Below, in pieces: positions 16,267 to 25,018 of a stretch of 60,665 bases of DNA. The notes under the pieces are model-generated. The model did no database searches. It was not told the origin of the DNA and saw only the letters and a list, made by a program, of their open reading frames with translations. Source of the stretch: Bdellovibrio sp. (lineage in GTDB: Bacteria; Bdellovibrionota; Bdellovibrionia; Bdellovibrionales; Bdellovibrionaceae); contig JANYDD010000081.1 of the NCBI GenBank assembly GCA_025359945.1, forward strand, positions 1 to 60,665, given 5' to 3'. Positions within the stretch are counted from its first letter, which is position 1. Every line of letters begins with the position of its first letter. The translations under genes were made by a program, and so were the position numbers.

Positions 16267-17867
16267 CAGATTTTTCGGTAACCTTGCCAAAAAAGTTTTG
16301 ATTGCAGATCATCCGGTTTTAGTTCAACGACTGTTCGGCGCGGAAGTTTCGACAACTGCGAAATATCTTCGCAATATAAATAGTTCCAATTCCACATTTT
16401 CGCCCAATGAGAAAAATTTAATTGATGGTTGTTGGTCATCATCAGTTTTAAATTTTCTGTTTCGGAATCACCCAGGGTAGTTCCTGAGAAAATATTATTA
16501 AAAATTTGGCCGCCACTATTGTTTACTATTACCAAAGTGGTTTTGTCGCAGTTGACTTGATTCAGCGAGGGCCACAAACCAGAAAGGTCATACAAGGCCG
16601 TTAAATCACCAAAAACTCCCAGCGAAGTTTTTTCCGCGGACAAAGCGCCGATAAAACTAGAAATCTGCCCATCGATTCCGTTAGCACCGCGAAGCCCCCA
16701 ATACTTTTTGTGATTCGAAAGGCTTCCGTCCAAATCCCATTCGCGAATGGGAAGGCTATTGCCCAGGAAAACAAAATCAAATGCGAAATCTTTTTTTAAT
16801 TTTGCAAGTTGCGCCGATTCACTAAGCGGATAATTTTCTAAAATCTGCACGACTTTTTGTCTTTGTGATTGGTCCAAATTCAAAAGTGTTTGAACCTCGG
16901 TACTAGCCCAATCACTTTCAAAATATTTAAGATGATCATAGCCTGTATAATGCTGAACACTTCGACCTAGTCCTTTGAACTCTAGGTGCGACACTGAAAT
17001 CACGGGTACTTCCTTCAGATCTAAATCTAAATCTCGCCAAAATCTTGGGGTGGGCGTTCCGCCAATCTTTAAAACACTATGAAATTTCCCATCAAGGAAG
17101 GCCTTTTTGACCCATAAATCAGCAGCTGCCAAAACATTTTGCGAAGGTCTTACCATGCTCAAGGACTCGCACCATATGGGGGCTTTGAAATTTTCTAAAA
17201 AAGTTTGAATGAATTCCGTGTTTTCGCAGTAGGGACCAAGAATGACCAAGGGCTTTTTCATCGCCCTTTTCTTTAGGGAATGAAAAAAAGTTTTCCGCTC
17301 GTGGGGTGATATCTCAACCCGGATGTTTGCAGGCTGAGCTTGTGAAACCTGCTGCTCCAAGGCAGAAGTCGCCAGGAGGGGCTCGCTAAAACAAACATTC
17401 AAATGGAATGGCTGGGATTGATCCCACTGCTGCAAATTTAAAGTTTCGTCCAGATGTTCGATGTCCTGTACTGACTGCACATATTTTCCAAACAGATGAA
17501 CTTGATCGATGGTTTGCGGCGCCCCGGATCCGCGAAAAGACCTGGGCCGGTCAGCAGAAACAATCAACAGTGGCAATCCCTGGTAGTGGGCTTCAATCAC
17601 TGCGGGTAAACATTCCGCCACAGCGGTGCCGGAAGTCATAAATAAAGCCACCGGTTTTTGACTCTCTGATATTCGCCCTAAAGAAAAAAAGGCGGCACAT
17701 CGTTCCTCGAAAAATGAAAAGACTTTGAAAGTTCCCGGGTTAAGCGAATTGATTTTCTGGATCGCAGGCAAGAAGGGTGCGTTTCTGCCACCTGGGCAAA
17801 AAACAATTTCACAGATTTGCAAGGCCGCTAAATTTTGTAGAATTTTTTCGGCCAAAGCTGAATTCAA
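16266..17867 (-). CDS. menD: SEPHCHC synthase MenD (thiamine-diphosphate enzyme)
   Basis: MenD joins isochorismate with 2-oxoglutarate, using thiamine diphosphate, the first committed step of menaquinone synthesis. The 533 residues have the ThDP-enzyme layout. The N-terminal PYR domain starts with VFCPGGRNAPFLPAI and has FEERCAAFFSLG (with the cofactor-activating Glu) and MTSGTAVAECLPAVIEA. A central domain follows, then a PP domain with GDLTALYDLSGLW and IVNNSGGQIF. It overlaps menF by 4 nt upstream and menH by 1 nt downstream. Nothing looks truncated relative to the usual 550-580 residues. Confidence 0.96.
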   Translation of the reverse strand: MNSALAEKILQNLAALQICEIVFCPGGRNAPFLPAIQKINSLNPGTFKVFSFFEERCAAFFSLGRISESQKPVALFMTSGTAVAECLPAVIEAHYQGLPLLIVSADRPRSFRGSGAPQTIDQVHLFGKYVQSVQDIEHLDETLNLQQWDQSQPFHLNVCFSEPLLATSALEQQVSQAQPANIRVEISPHERKTFFHSLKKRAMKKPLVILGPYCENTEFIQTFLENFKAPIWCESLSMVRPSQNVLAAADLWVKKAFLDGKFHSVLKIGGTPTPRFWRDLDLDLKEVPVISVSHLEFKGLGRSVQHYTGYDHLKYFESDWASTEVQTLLNLDQSQRQKVVQILENYPLSESAQLAKLKKDFAFDFVFLGNSLPIREWDLDGSLSNHKKYWGLRGANGIDGQISSFIGALSAEKTSLGVFGDLTALYDLSGLWPSLNQVNCDKTTLVIVNNSGGQIFNNIFSGTTLGDSETENLKLMMTNNHQLNFSHWAKMWNWNYLYCEDISQLSKLPRRTVVELKPDDLQSKLFWQGYRKI

Positions 17868-18919
17868 TTTTTAATTCCTAATTGAGAAAAAATTGACTGT
17901 CTTTTTAACAAAGTCTCGGCCCATTCTTGATCCAATTCGCTGGCATCCACGATTCCGCTGCCGCTGCCGATTAAAAACTGATCCTGATTCCATTCTAAAT
18001 GTCGGATGGCGACCAGGCCCAACTGTTCTGCGGGTAAATTAAAAACCAATGGCGCTCCGTGAAAATAGCGAAGTTCTTGTTCGGGCAAATTGCGAAGCCA
18101 ATGATAGCCGTAATTTCTTGGGGCTACCCCTAAGGCCGCGGTGGGGTGAAGCATTTTTATTATATCTAGAACTCCCGGAAGCTCCAGGCTGGTGACTGTC
18201 AATTCAGTAATCAGGTGGTAAAGCATAGGAAGCTCAAGCACGCGGGTGGGGGATTGAGTGGGCTTTCCAAAAATGCCTAGTTGCTTTGCCAAATCCTTCA
18301 CGACCAATAGATGCTCGTGCATTTCTTTTGGGTTTTTGATTAGGTCCGCGGGGCTTAGATTCAAAGTTTTGGCCATCGTTCCCGCTAATGCAGCAGTTTT
18401 TAGTTCTGTCCCGCGTTTGCGAAATAAAATTTCAGGAGTGGCACCGATGGCTCCACGTTCCGAGTTCCAAATTCCAAACGGAAAAAAATTCTCCGCTGCT
18501 TTTAAAACAGAAATCATCCAACCCGCCAAAAACTTCGAGGGGTCCAAGCGGGGTCCCTTGGAAAAGTTGACTAAAATGGCCTTATCAATTTCGCCGCGTT
18601 GGACTTGGCCTTTAATAAACTGAAAAGAATTATCGTAGTTTTTTCGGTCGGGTGGCTGAAAGTGGCCAGAAGTTAAGGGTTGAGCCCCTAAAAATGGTTC
18701 CAAAATCCGAATGGCCTCAAAAACCGGAATTTTTAAGGGCGGCTTTTCAAAGGTAATGGCTGAAACCGACGATTCGAAAAACGGCAAAAGATACAGATTT
18801 TCATCTTCGCCCGCGTTCGATGGTCGCTGTGCGCCCGACCAAATCCAAACTTCTTGGGCAGACGCTCGCAGAAAAGCGCCTGACACACAAAATTCTTGCC
18901 AATTGAAATGTTCGGTCAT
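17864..18919 (-). CDS. menF: Isochorismate synthase
   Basis: The enzyme isomerises chorismate to isochorismate, opening the menaquinone branch. The 351-residue protein belongs to the chorismate-binding family (with anthranilate and aminodeoxychorismate synthases). Conserved C-terminal blocks are visible: GATPEILFRK, AALAGTMAK, HLVVKDL-like HEHLLVVKDLAK, LHPTAALGV and GSGSGIVDASELDQEWAE. Placement in front of menD identifies it as isochorismate synthase rather than another family member. The ATG at 18919 follows AAAGGGG, which decides the start over a TTG-type start at 18937. About 105 bp separate it from the divergent DAHP synthase gene. Confidence 0.93.
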   Translation of the reverse strand: MTEHFNWQEFCVSGAFLRASAQEVWIWSGAQRPSNAGEDENLYLLPFFESSVSAITFEKPPLKIPVFEAIRILEPFLGAQPLTSGHFQPPDRKNYDNSFQFIKGQVQRGEIDKAILVNFSKGPRLDPSKFLAGWMISVLKAAENFFPFGIWNSERGAIGATPEILFRKRGTELKTAALAGTMAKTLNLSPADLIKNPKEMHEHLLVVKDLAKQLGIFGKPTQSPTRVLELPMLYHLITELTVTSLELPGVLDIIKMLHPTAALGVAPRNYGYHWLRNLPEQELRYFHGAPLVFNLPAEQLGLVAIRHLEWNQDQFLIGSGSGIVDASELDQEWAETLLKRQSIFSQLGIKN

Positions 18920-19024
18920 AGTCCCCTTTGATAACATTTGTCTCCCTTATCAAGATGTATTGTTATATATATATTTTCGTATTTAGACTTTATCAATTCC
19001 TCGAAAGGCCCTGCTTTAAGATTT

Positions 19025-19843
19025 ATGTCAGAATTTTCAGAGAATTCGTTTCGTATCGGTGGTGGATACTTTGGCGTTATTGCAGGACCTTGTTCTATCG
19101 AGAGCGAACAGCAGTTTTTAAAAACTGCACTGTCAGTAAAGGCATCTGGTGCTGGGCTACTTCGTGGCGGCATTTGGAAAATGCGAACAAGCCCTGACAG
19201 TTTCCAAGGCTTGGGCGGGCAAGCGATCTCGTTAGTAAAAAATGTTTTAAACCAATCCAAGATCGGTTTGGTTTGCGAAATCACAGACCCAAGGCAAATT
19301 CCCTTACTGGATGACTTCGTTGCCATGTATCAAGTCGGCGCCAGAAATATGTACAATTATTCTTTACTCAAAGAGTTGGGGCAAACCCGAAAGCCGGTTT
19401 TGTTAAAAAGATCATTTGCCGCTTTGCTTTCCGAGTGGCTGAAGGCTGCTGACTATATCGAAAAAGGTGGAAACAAAAATATTATTTTGTGCGAGCGGGG
19501 GATCAGAACCTTTGAAACCTCGTCAAGGTACACATTTGATTTGAATTCGGTCCTTTTGGCCAAAGCGGAAAGCCGCTTTCCGGTGATTGTTGATCCGTCT
19601 CACGCGATCGGTTTAAGCGAGCACGTGCCGGCCTTAGCTCGCGCTGCTGCAGCGGCGGGAGCCGACGGAATGATTATCGAAGTCCATCCTGATCCTGCGA
19701 AGGCACTTTCGGACGGTCGCCAGTCTTTGAACTTGTTGCAGTTTGCGGACCTAATGAAAGACTTGGAAAAAATTCTGGCCGTTGTGAATAAAAAAATTCA
19801 CCGCCCAATGCCTAATTCTGTTTCTGCACCTTTAAATCTGTGA
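19025..19843 (+). CDS. DAHP synthase, type I-beta (first step of the shikimate pathway)
   Basis: It condenses phosphoenolpyruvate and erythrose-4-phosphate to DAHP. The 272 residues match the short KDO8P-synthase-like class: GPCSIESEQQF, RGGIWKMRTSPDSFQGLG, KPVLLKRSFAA, CERGIRTFE, DPSHAIGL and VHPDPAKALSDGRQSL. There is no extra ferredoxin-like, ACT or chorismate mutase domain, so simple feedback inhibition through such a domain is not expected. Compared with the usual AFKPRTSPYSF, the segment reads IWKMRTSPDSF. The start at ATG 19025 puts the first conserved block at the usual distance. The gene is divergent from menF and is followed after 10 bp by ubiE/menG, linking chorismate supply with menaquinone. 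Confidence 0.92.
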   Translation: MSEFSENSFRIGGGYFGVIAGPCSIESEQQFLKTALSVKASGAGLLRGGIWKMRTSPDSFQGLGGQAISLVKNVLNQSKIGLVCEITDPRQIPLLDDFVAMYQVGARNMYNYSLLKELGQTRKPVLLKRSFAALLSEWLKAADYIEKGGNKNIILCERGIRTFETSSRYTFDLNSVLLAKAESRFPVIVDPSHAIGLSEHVPALARAAAAAGADGMIIEVHPDPAKALSDGRQSLNLLQFADLMKDLEKILAVVNKKIHRPMPNSVSAPLNL

Positions 19844-19853
19844 AAGAAAATTT

Positions 19854-20564
19854 ATGAACGCCAAAAGTTCCCAACCGCTGACGATTCAAAATATGTTCTC
19901 GAAAATTGCGCCCCGATATGATCTAGCCAATTCGGTTTTATCATTGGGGATTCATCATTTGTGGAAAGAAAAGTTGGTCAAAGTTTCTGCTGCAAAAGCT
20001 GGGGAATCTGTTCTTGATTGCGCCACGGGCACCGGCGATTTGGCGATTCGGTTTAAGAGAAAAGTGGGGCGAACTGGGAAGGTGATGGGTATCGATTTTT
20101 GTTCAGAAATGGTGGCGCTTGCGCCGGCCAAAGCTACTGCCGAAAATTTGGATGTACAGTTCCAACGGGCCGATGTGTTGCGCTTGCCTTTTAGTGATAA
20201 AAGTTTTGATATTGTTTCCATCTCATTCGGCATAAGGAACGTCGCAGACCCACTGAAAGGCCTTAACGAAATGGCCCGAGTGTTAAAACCTGGCGGTCGT
20301 CTGGTGATTTTAGAATTTGGGCAAATTCAAAATCCGGTCTTGGGAAAGTTGTATCAATTTTATGCGCAAAAAGTTTTGCCCGTTTTAGGTGGCATTTTGA
20401 CGGGGCAAAAAAAGGCTTATGAATATCTTGAGAATTCGTCAGCACAGTTTCCTTGCCGAGAAAATTTTTTGAATTTAATGAATGAAACTAAGTCATTTTC
20501 GAAAACTTCGTATCGGTCACTTTCCGGCGGAGTGGCTTATATTTATGAAGCGATTAAAATCTAA
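19854..20564 (+). CDS. ubiE: Demethylmenaquinone (ubiquinone) C-methyltransferase
   Basis: UbiE/MenG methylates demethylmenaquinone with S-adenosylmethionine, the last step of menaquinone synthesis. The 236 residues show the family N-terminus MFSKIAPRYDLANSVLSLG, SAM motif I VLDCATGTGDLAIRF, motif DVLRLPFSDKSFDIVSISFG with RNVADP, and the family segment RVLKPGGRLVILEF. The C-terminus SFSKTSYRSLSGGVAYIYEA fits the family signature. It follows the DAHP synthase by 10 bp in the same transcript and overlaps the convergent outer-membrane gene by 11 bp. With only menaquinone genes nearby, MenG activity is the more likely one. Confidence 0.95.
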   Translation: MNAKSSQPLTIQNMFSKIAPRYDLANSVLSLGIHHLWKEKLVKVSAAKAGESVLDCATGTGDLAIRFKRKVGRTGKVMGIDFCSEMVALAPAKATAENLDVQFQRADVLRLPFSDKSFDIVSISFGIRNVADPLKGLNEMARVLKPGGRLVILEFGQIQNPVLGKLYQFYAQKVLPVLGGILTGQKKAYEYLENSSAQFPCRENFLNLMNETKSFSKTSYRSLSGGVAYIYEAIKI

Positions 20565-22173
20565 ATCCGACTCCAAATTCCGCAGCTAGGGCCGCGTGGG
20601 TGACTTTGCTTAAAGCGGTTTGCACTCCTGCTGTACTTTCAGATCTCTCAAACTGATAGTTATGACCGTAAAAAGCTAAAATCATATTAATTTTAGGGGA
20701 GTAATAGATGTACCCCTTCAAAGAAAGAATCAGCGCCTGAGCTTTTGCCACATCTTGGATTGTAGTGAACGGTAAGTACTCTAAATTAATTTCTAAAGTT
20801 TTTGGTTTTCGCAAAAAAGGAATTAAATTGATTATCCTTTGCAGGGGTGACCAAAGATCATCAGTGTAGGCAACCCCTATTCCATAAAAAGCGCCGGTCG
20901 GACCAGATGTTTTAATTTGTTTGTAGACGATTCCTGGCACAATACTTTGCCCGTATTTGGCGTTAGACCAACGATATCGGTATTGCAAAAGAACCCCGAT
21001 AAGTTGCGCGTAGTTGTTGTAAGAGGCTCCTAAGTTATCTACGTATTGTGCCCGGATTCCATATTTTCCAAACCACTGGCGCGCCGTTAAATCCACTGAA
21101 TTTGTAATCGACGAAGAGGCAAATCCGGCGCTGTAAAGAATATCAAGTTCGGATCGAAATCGGTCCTTCGAGAGGTCTTGGATATTTTCAATATCCATAT
21201 CAATCATCTGTGCCATCACTTCATCTTGTTTTTGAATTTGCACCAGCACTGAAACTTGGGATTCGTTTGAAAAATCCGCCTGAGGACGATTTCTGACCAA
21301 ACCAAATTGCGTCAATACGTCAATCAGTTCAAAAATCTTGGCCGCCGGAACTTTAAACGAAAAGCCAGTGTGAGTGTCAGAATCAACAATCGTGAGTTGA
21401 GGCTCAATTTTTCTTAATTCGTTTTCTACATCTTCAGTTTCAGAAGAAAACAAATAAGCTGGCACTAGGTCCAATATCAAATCAGCCTTGACAGTTTTTT
21501 TATCGGTACTGCCCACCGAATCCGAGGGATTAATTTCCAAGACCGAAACTACTAAGGGCACTTGGTTTGTATTGCCTTGGGATTTCTTCGAATCTTCGGC
21601 AAGAATTACGGACTCTTTTAAATTGGGCAAATTTAAGAGCTGTGAAAAATTATCTTGCGGCACTTGACCCGACAACGAACTTTTCCAGCCTTGAGATTTC
21701 TCGAACGGAAATTTGAACTCGCTCAATTTAGTTTTTAGGTCTTTGACCACCTGATTGGGCTCGCTGGAAGCTTGAAAGATTCTCATGCGGCCGTCGGGCG
21801 CAGGCAGGCCGCGATCCTGAAAAAACCAGATCACGATTTGGACTTTTCCCTTTTCAACCGATTTAACGGTTGGTCGTTTCTCGACAAAAATATCGCCTTG
21901 TTCGCTAAGATCTGTAAAAAGATCAAGGACAAGTTCTTGATCCAATTTAAAATAAAAGTATCGACTTCCTAAAAAAAGGCCATCGTAACGGACGGGTCCT
22001 AAATCTTCGGCGGCCCATGCATCCAGCTGGCTTTGCACGAATTCGGCATTTTTATCCTGGGAGTAATAGGCCACGTGATAAACTTGATCTTGCTGGGCAA
22101 AAGCAAAGGGAGAAATCAAAAATAAAGCAATCAGCGGAATAAGTCCGCCGATTATTTTTCGAAAAGCTGTCAT
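20554..22173 (-). CDS. Hypothetical exported protein with C-terminal beta-barrel-like region
   Basis: The 539-residue protein starts with a signal peptide (KIIGGLIPLIALFLISPFAFA, then QQDQ). The first 300 residues look like soluble periplasmic domains with repeated beta-alpha units (IVIWFFQDRG..., SFKVPAAKIFELIDVLTQF). The second half, from about 330, has alternating-pattern strands and ends in GVGFRF with a terminal Phe, the classic outer-membrane barrel end. I infer an outer-membrane protein with a periplasmic N-terminal part. It is downstream of aroC on the same strand (gap about 55 bp) but unrelated in function. No family recognised. Confidence 0.72.
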   Translation of the reverse strand: MTAFRKIIGGLIPLIALFLISPFAFAQQDQVYHVAYYSQDKNAEFVQSQLDAWAAEDLGPVRYDGLFLGSRYFYFKLDQELVLDLFTDLSEQGDIFVEKRPTVKSVEKGKVQIVIWFFQDRGLPAPDGRMRIFQASSEPNQVVKDLKTKLSEFKFPFEKSQGWKSSLSGQVPQDNFSQLLNLPNLKESVILAEDSKKSQGNTNQVPLVVSVLEINPSDSVGSTDKKTVKADLILDLVPAYLFSSETEDVENELRKIEPQLTIVDSDTHTGFSFKVPAAKIFELIDVLTQFGLVRNRPQADFSNESQVSVLVQIQKQDEVMAQMIDMDIENIQDLSKDRFRSELDILYSAGFASSSITNSVDLTARQWFGKYGIRAQYVDNLGASYNNYAQLIGVLLQYRYRWSNAKYGQSIVPGIVYKQIKTSGPTGAFYGIGVAYTDDLWSPLQRIINLIPFLRKPKTLEINLEYLPFTTIQDVAKAQALILSLKGYIYYSPKINMILAFYGHNYQFERSESTAGVQTALSKVTHAALAAEFGVGFRF

Positions 22174-22228
22174 CTGTCTCTATTAAATAGAAAGAATCTG
22201 GAAAAAACAAATATATATATTTTGAATT

Positions 22229-23254
22229 TTAGATCCTATCCAATCGAGACCACAAAATGTGATCACATAAAGTTAACCAGATCATCGACTGCAGCACGGG
22301 GATAACTCGGGGAAGTAAACAGGGGTCGTGTCTACCTTTTTTTGAAACATCTAAAATTGAAGAAGTCGGCTTAATCCCAACCTCTAAAAAAATATCTTGG
22401 CCATTGCTGATGCCTCCGTTCACTCCACCGTAAACAAAGTTTTGTTGATTGTGAAAAGCCGATCCTGTTTGGGCTAAATCGAGGTCCCGCCCCAATTCAT
22501 AGCTGACCACAGAACCCACGCTGACTAGGGCTTTTGCGAAATCACTTTTTAATTTTCGAAACACGGGCTGACCTAAACCTGCTGGTGCACCTTGAATCAA
22601 AAGTCCGACATTGCCGCCCCAGCTTTCGCCATTTTCTTGGGCTGCCATCAGCATTTTTTTAATTTCAGATTCTCTTTCGCCAGGAAAGTAGCAGGACCGT
22701 TCAAAAAGATCCTTAGGATTTGTGAAGAATTTTTCCGCTTCTGATTTCGTCAGCGAAAAGGGACCAACTGCAGAGCTAAAGGCGTACACCTTAAGTTTTG
22801 GGAACAAAGTTTTTACGACCATCTCGGCAACACTTCCACCGATTACTCGGCCAACGGTTTCGCGACCCGAAGCCCGACCCCCTCCGCGGTAGTCAACATG
22901 TGCAAACTTTTCTCTCCACGCTTGATCGGCATGTCCTTTGCGGGGATTTTCTTTGATTTCATCATAGTCCTTCGATCGAGCGTCGGTATTGCGCACAAGA
23001 ATAGTTATCGGTGTACCCAATGTTTTGTCTTCAAAAACGCCACTCAAAATTTCTGGCGTATCCATTTCTTGTCGGGCTGAAACAATTTGTTTCCCTGCAG
23101 CGCCTGGTCGCCGGCGGATTAAATTTTTTTGTAAGATTTCTTGATCGAAAATAACTCCGGCCGGGCATCCTTGGATAAGGGCGCCAACAGCTGGTCCATG
23201 GCTTTCTCCAAAAGTAGTTAATTTAAAAATCTCGCCAAATTCGTTGCCGCTCAT
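22229..23254 (-). CDS. aroC: Chorismate synthase
   Basis: AroC converts EPSP to chorismate with reduced FMN, the last shikimate-pathway step. The 341 residues carry the signatures GESHGPAVGALIQGCPAG (12-29), RRPGAAGKQIVSARQE, DYRGGGRASGRETVGRVIGG and, near the C-terminus, GRHDPCLLPRVIPVLQSM. The length is near the usual 350-390, slightly short at the C-terminus. It starts 6 bp after the aroK/D/E fusion gene, so it is the final pathway gene of the aroB-aroA-aroKDE-aroC operon, in reaction order for the last steps. Confidence 0.96.
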   Translation of the reverse strand: MSGNEFGEIFKLTTFGESHGPAVGALIQGCPAGVIFDQEILQKNLIRRRPGAAGKQIVSARQEMDTPEILSGVFEDKTLGTPITILVRNTDARSKDYDEIKENPRKGHADQAWREKFAHVDYRGGGRASGRETVGRVIGGSVAEMVVKTLFPKLKVYAFSSAVGPFSLTKSEAEKFFTNPKDLFERSCYFPGERESEIKKMLMAAQENGESWGGNVGLLIQGAPAGLGQPVFRKLKSDFAKALVSVGSVVSYELGRDLDLAQTGSAFHNQQNFVYGGVNGGISNGQDIFLEVGIKPTSSILDVSKKGRHDPCLLPRVIPVLQSMIWLTLCDHILWSRLDRI

Positions 23255-23260
23255 AAAAAG

Positions 23261-25018
23261 TTAAACCTCTTGTTCTTTCCAAAAAACTTGTTGACCTTCT
23301 GCTTGCTCGATAAACATTCTATATCCTGAAACATATTTAGCTCCCACCAATAAAGCGTATTCGCGCGCCCTAGAGTGTTGAACGTAGTTCAAATCAAAAA
23401 CCTGCTTTGGTTTCCATTCTACCGGTGGCAACTCAGAAGTTGGTGACCCCGCCCAAATTAAAACGCTTGGACAGACATCAATGGTCAATTCAGCAATGCT
23501 GGCATCGCGGGCGGACTTAAAAATCGCGTCCGGCAAAATTTCTTTAATAGTGCTTAGAACTCCCCCGCCCCCCCAAACCACGACACTTGTTAAATCTATA
23601 TTTTGGCTTTGGAGGGATTCTGCAAGGCCAACGATGTCTGTGTTTTCAGCTTGATTGCGGGTTTCACAAATAAAAAGACTATTGGCAGACTCTAATTTTT
23701 TAACCCTCAAAGAATGTGAATTTGAAAACTGATAGGCGCAATTTTTTAACGGAGACGTCACCGCGGCCCATTTTAGACCTAACTTTTTAAAAAGCCTGAT
23801 TCCTTGGTCCCAATCTTCCTTTTGCAACTGAACTCTAAAAAAGGGAGATTTTCGCGCGCGAAAAAAACTTTCATGCTCCACGGGCGAAAAGCTATGAACG
23901 ACAGGATTTCCCAAGACTGCCGCCCAATTCTTTGTGTCGTAGGGGGTGGCCAACCATTCGAACAAAGTGGGCTGATCCAGTACGCCTGAGAATCCGTCGT
24001 TGATAAAATTTATTTTCTGTCGCCCTTTTAAATACCGGCGCAACCAATTCCACCTACCGTCGTTCGAACGCGGAAGAAAACTTCTCTGCAAATGGTCTTG
24101 TGCTTGCCAATCGATCATTTTTTCAGCTACTTCCCACGACACTTCTGCAGGAGAAAGTTTCAGATGCCGATGAGGCTGGGCTTCTAAAAACTCCGAAGAT
24201 ATTTCGTTTTGGTGGGTCGACAAAACGTGGGGATGGTCGAACGAAGAATTTCCCAACACTAAATCCCAATCTACTTTCAATTTTTCAAATTTTAAAAAAT
24301 GCAACAGCTCGTGAGAAATATTTGCTTTTCTGATCGAGAACAAAATTTTGGAATGAGGAATCTTTTTGGCCAACCCAAATATTTGCGATTCACTTAAAAG
24401 ATCATTACGAAGCTCGAACAGATCGTATCCCCATCTTAAACCACGAATTTCAAAACTGGCCCAATGAGCAAGATGACTTTGAGTCAAAGTTAAGCAACCG
24501 CCCAGACTTCGGATTTGATTTTGAAGAATTCGCCGCTCAATCTCGTGGGGCGCCTGCAGACCTTCTGGGACTTGATAGACCCAAGACGCCCATTGCCTAA
24601 ACTGGGGATCTCGCTGCGAAAATTTTACCGCGTATTCCGCTTGCGGTGATAGGTTTTTTAGAAGTCTAGGTCGGTCCAAAAAAATTCTGGGTTCGCTGTC
24701 CAACGCCCTTCGAATCCAAACCACCTCGAGGTCCTTGACTAGTTCAATAGCGTTTAAATCAAACCCAGCTCCAAGTGCTATCACAAAATCCGAGTGCTGA
24801 TTAAAAATTTCAGAGAAATATTTTTTTTCCAAATTTCGAAAGCTTTGCTCGCCTTGCCTATCGAAAATATTTTGGATTTTTCGACCTTCTCGGTTCTCGA
24901 TCTCTTGATCCAAATCAAAAAAACGAGTCTTTTGTTTTTCCATAGCGGCGTAAACACTCCAGCGCTTAAGCACGGAAGACTTTCCACAGCCACGATGACC
25001 TATAAGAACAATTTTCAT
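23261..25018 (-). CDS. Trifunctional fusion: shikimate kinase, type I 3-dehydroquinase, shikimate dehydrogenase
   Basis: One 585-residue polypeptide carries three shikimate-pathway enzymes. Residues 1-165 are shikimate kinase: P-loop GHRGCGKSS (7-15), FDLDQEIENREG, GEQSFRNLE and the adenine/lid RPRL. Residues 185-355 are a diverged type I dehydroquinase: ELRNDLL (202-208), H269 in LSTHQNE, Schiff-base Lys K287 in HLKLSP, an Arg segment LRRYLKG and the Q349 loop. Residues 366-585 are shikimate dehydrogenase: AAVLGNPVVHSFSP, VTSPLK with K425, NTDIVGL with D461, nucleotide loop VWGGGGV and SGYRMFIEQAEGQ. It overlaps aroA by 4 nt (ATGA). The SK-DHQ-SDH order matches the C-terminal half of eukaryotic AROM. 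The dehydroquinase domain is the weakest of the three. Confidence 0.92.
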   Translation of the reverse strand: MKIVLIGHRGCGKSSVLKRWSVYAAMEKQKTRFFDLDQEIENREGRKIQNIFDRQGEQSFRNLEKKYFSEIFNQHSDFVIALGAGFDLNAIELVKDLEVVWIRRALDSEPRIFLDRPRLLKNLSPQAEYAVKFSQRDPQFRQWASWVYQVPEGLQAPHEIERRILQNQIRSLGGCLTLTQSHLAHWASFEIRGLRWGYDLFELRNDLLSESQIFGLAKKIPHSKILFSIRKANISHELLHFLKFEKLKVDWDLVLGNSSFDHPHVLSTHQNEISSEFLEAQPHRHLKLSPAEVSWEVAEKMIDWQAQDHLQRSFLPRSNDGRWNWLRRYLKGRQKINFINDGFSGVLDQPTLFEWLATPYDTKNWAAVLGNPVVHSFSPVEHESFFRARKSPFFRVQLQKEDWDQGIRLFKKLGLKWAAVTSPLKNCAYQFSNSHSLRVKKLESANSLFICETRNQAENTDIVGLAESLQSQNIDLTSVVVWGGGGVLSTIKEILPDAIFKSARDASIAELTIDVCPSVLIWAGSPTSELPPVEWKPKQVFDLNYVQHSRAREYALLVGAKYVSGYRMFIEQAEGQQVFWKEQEV

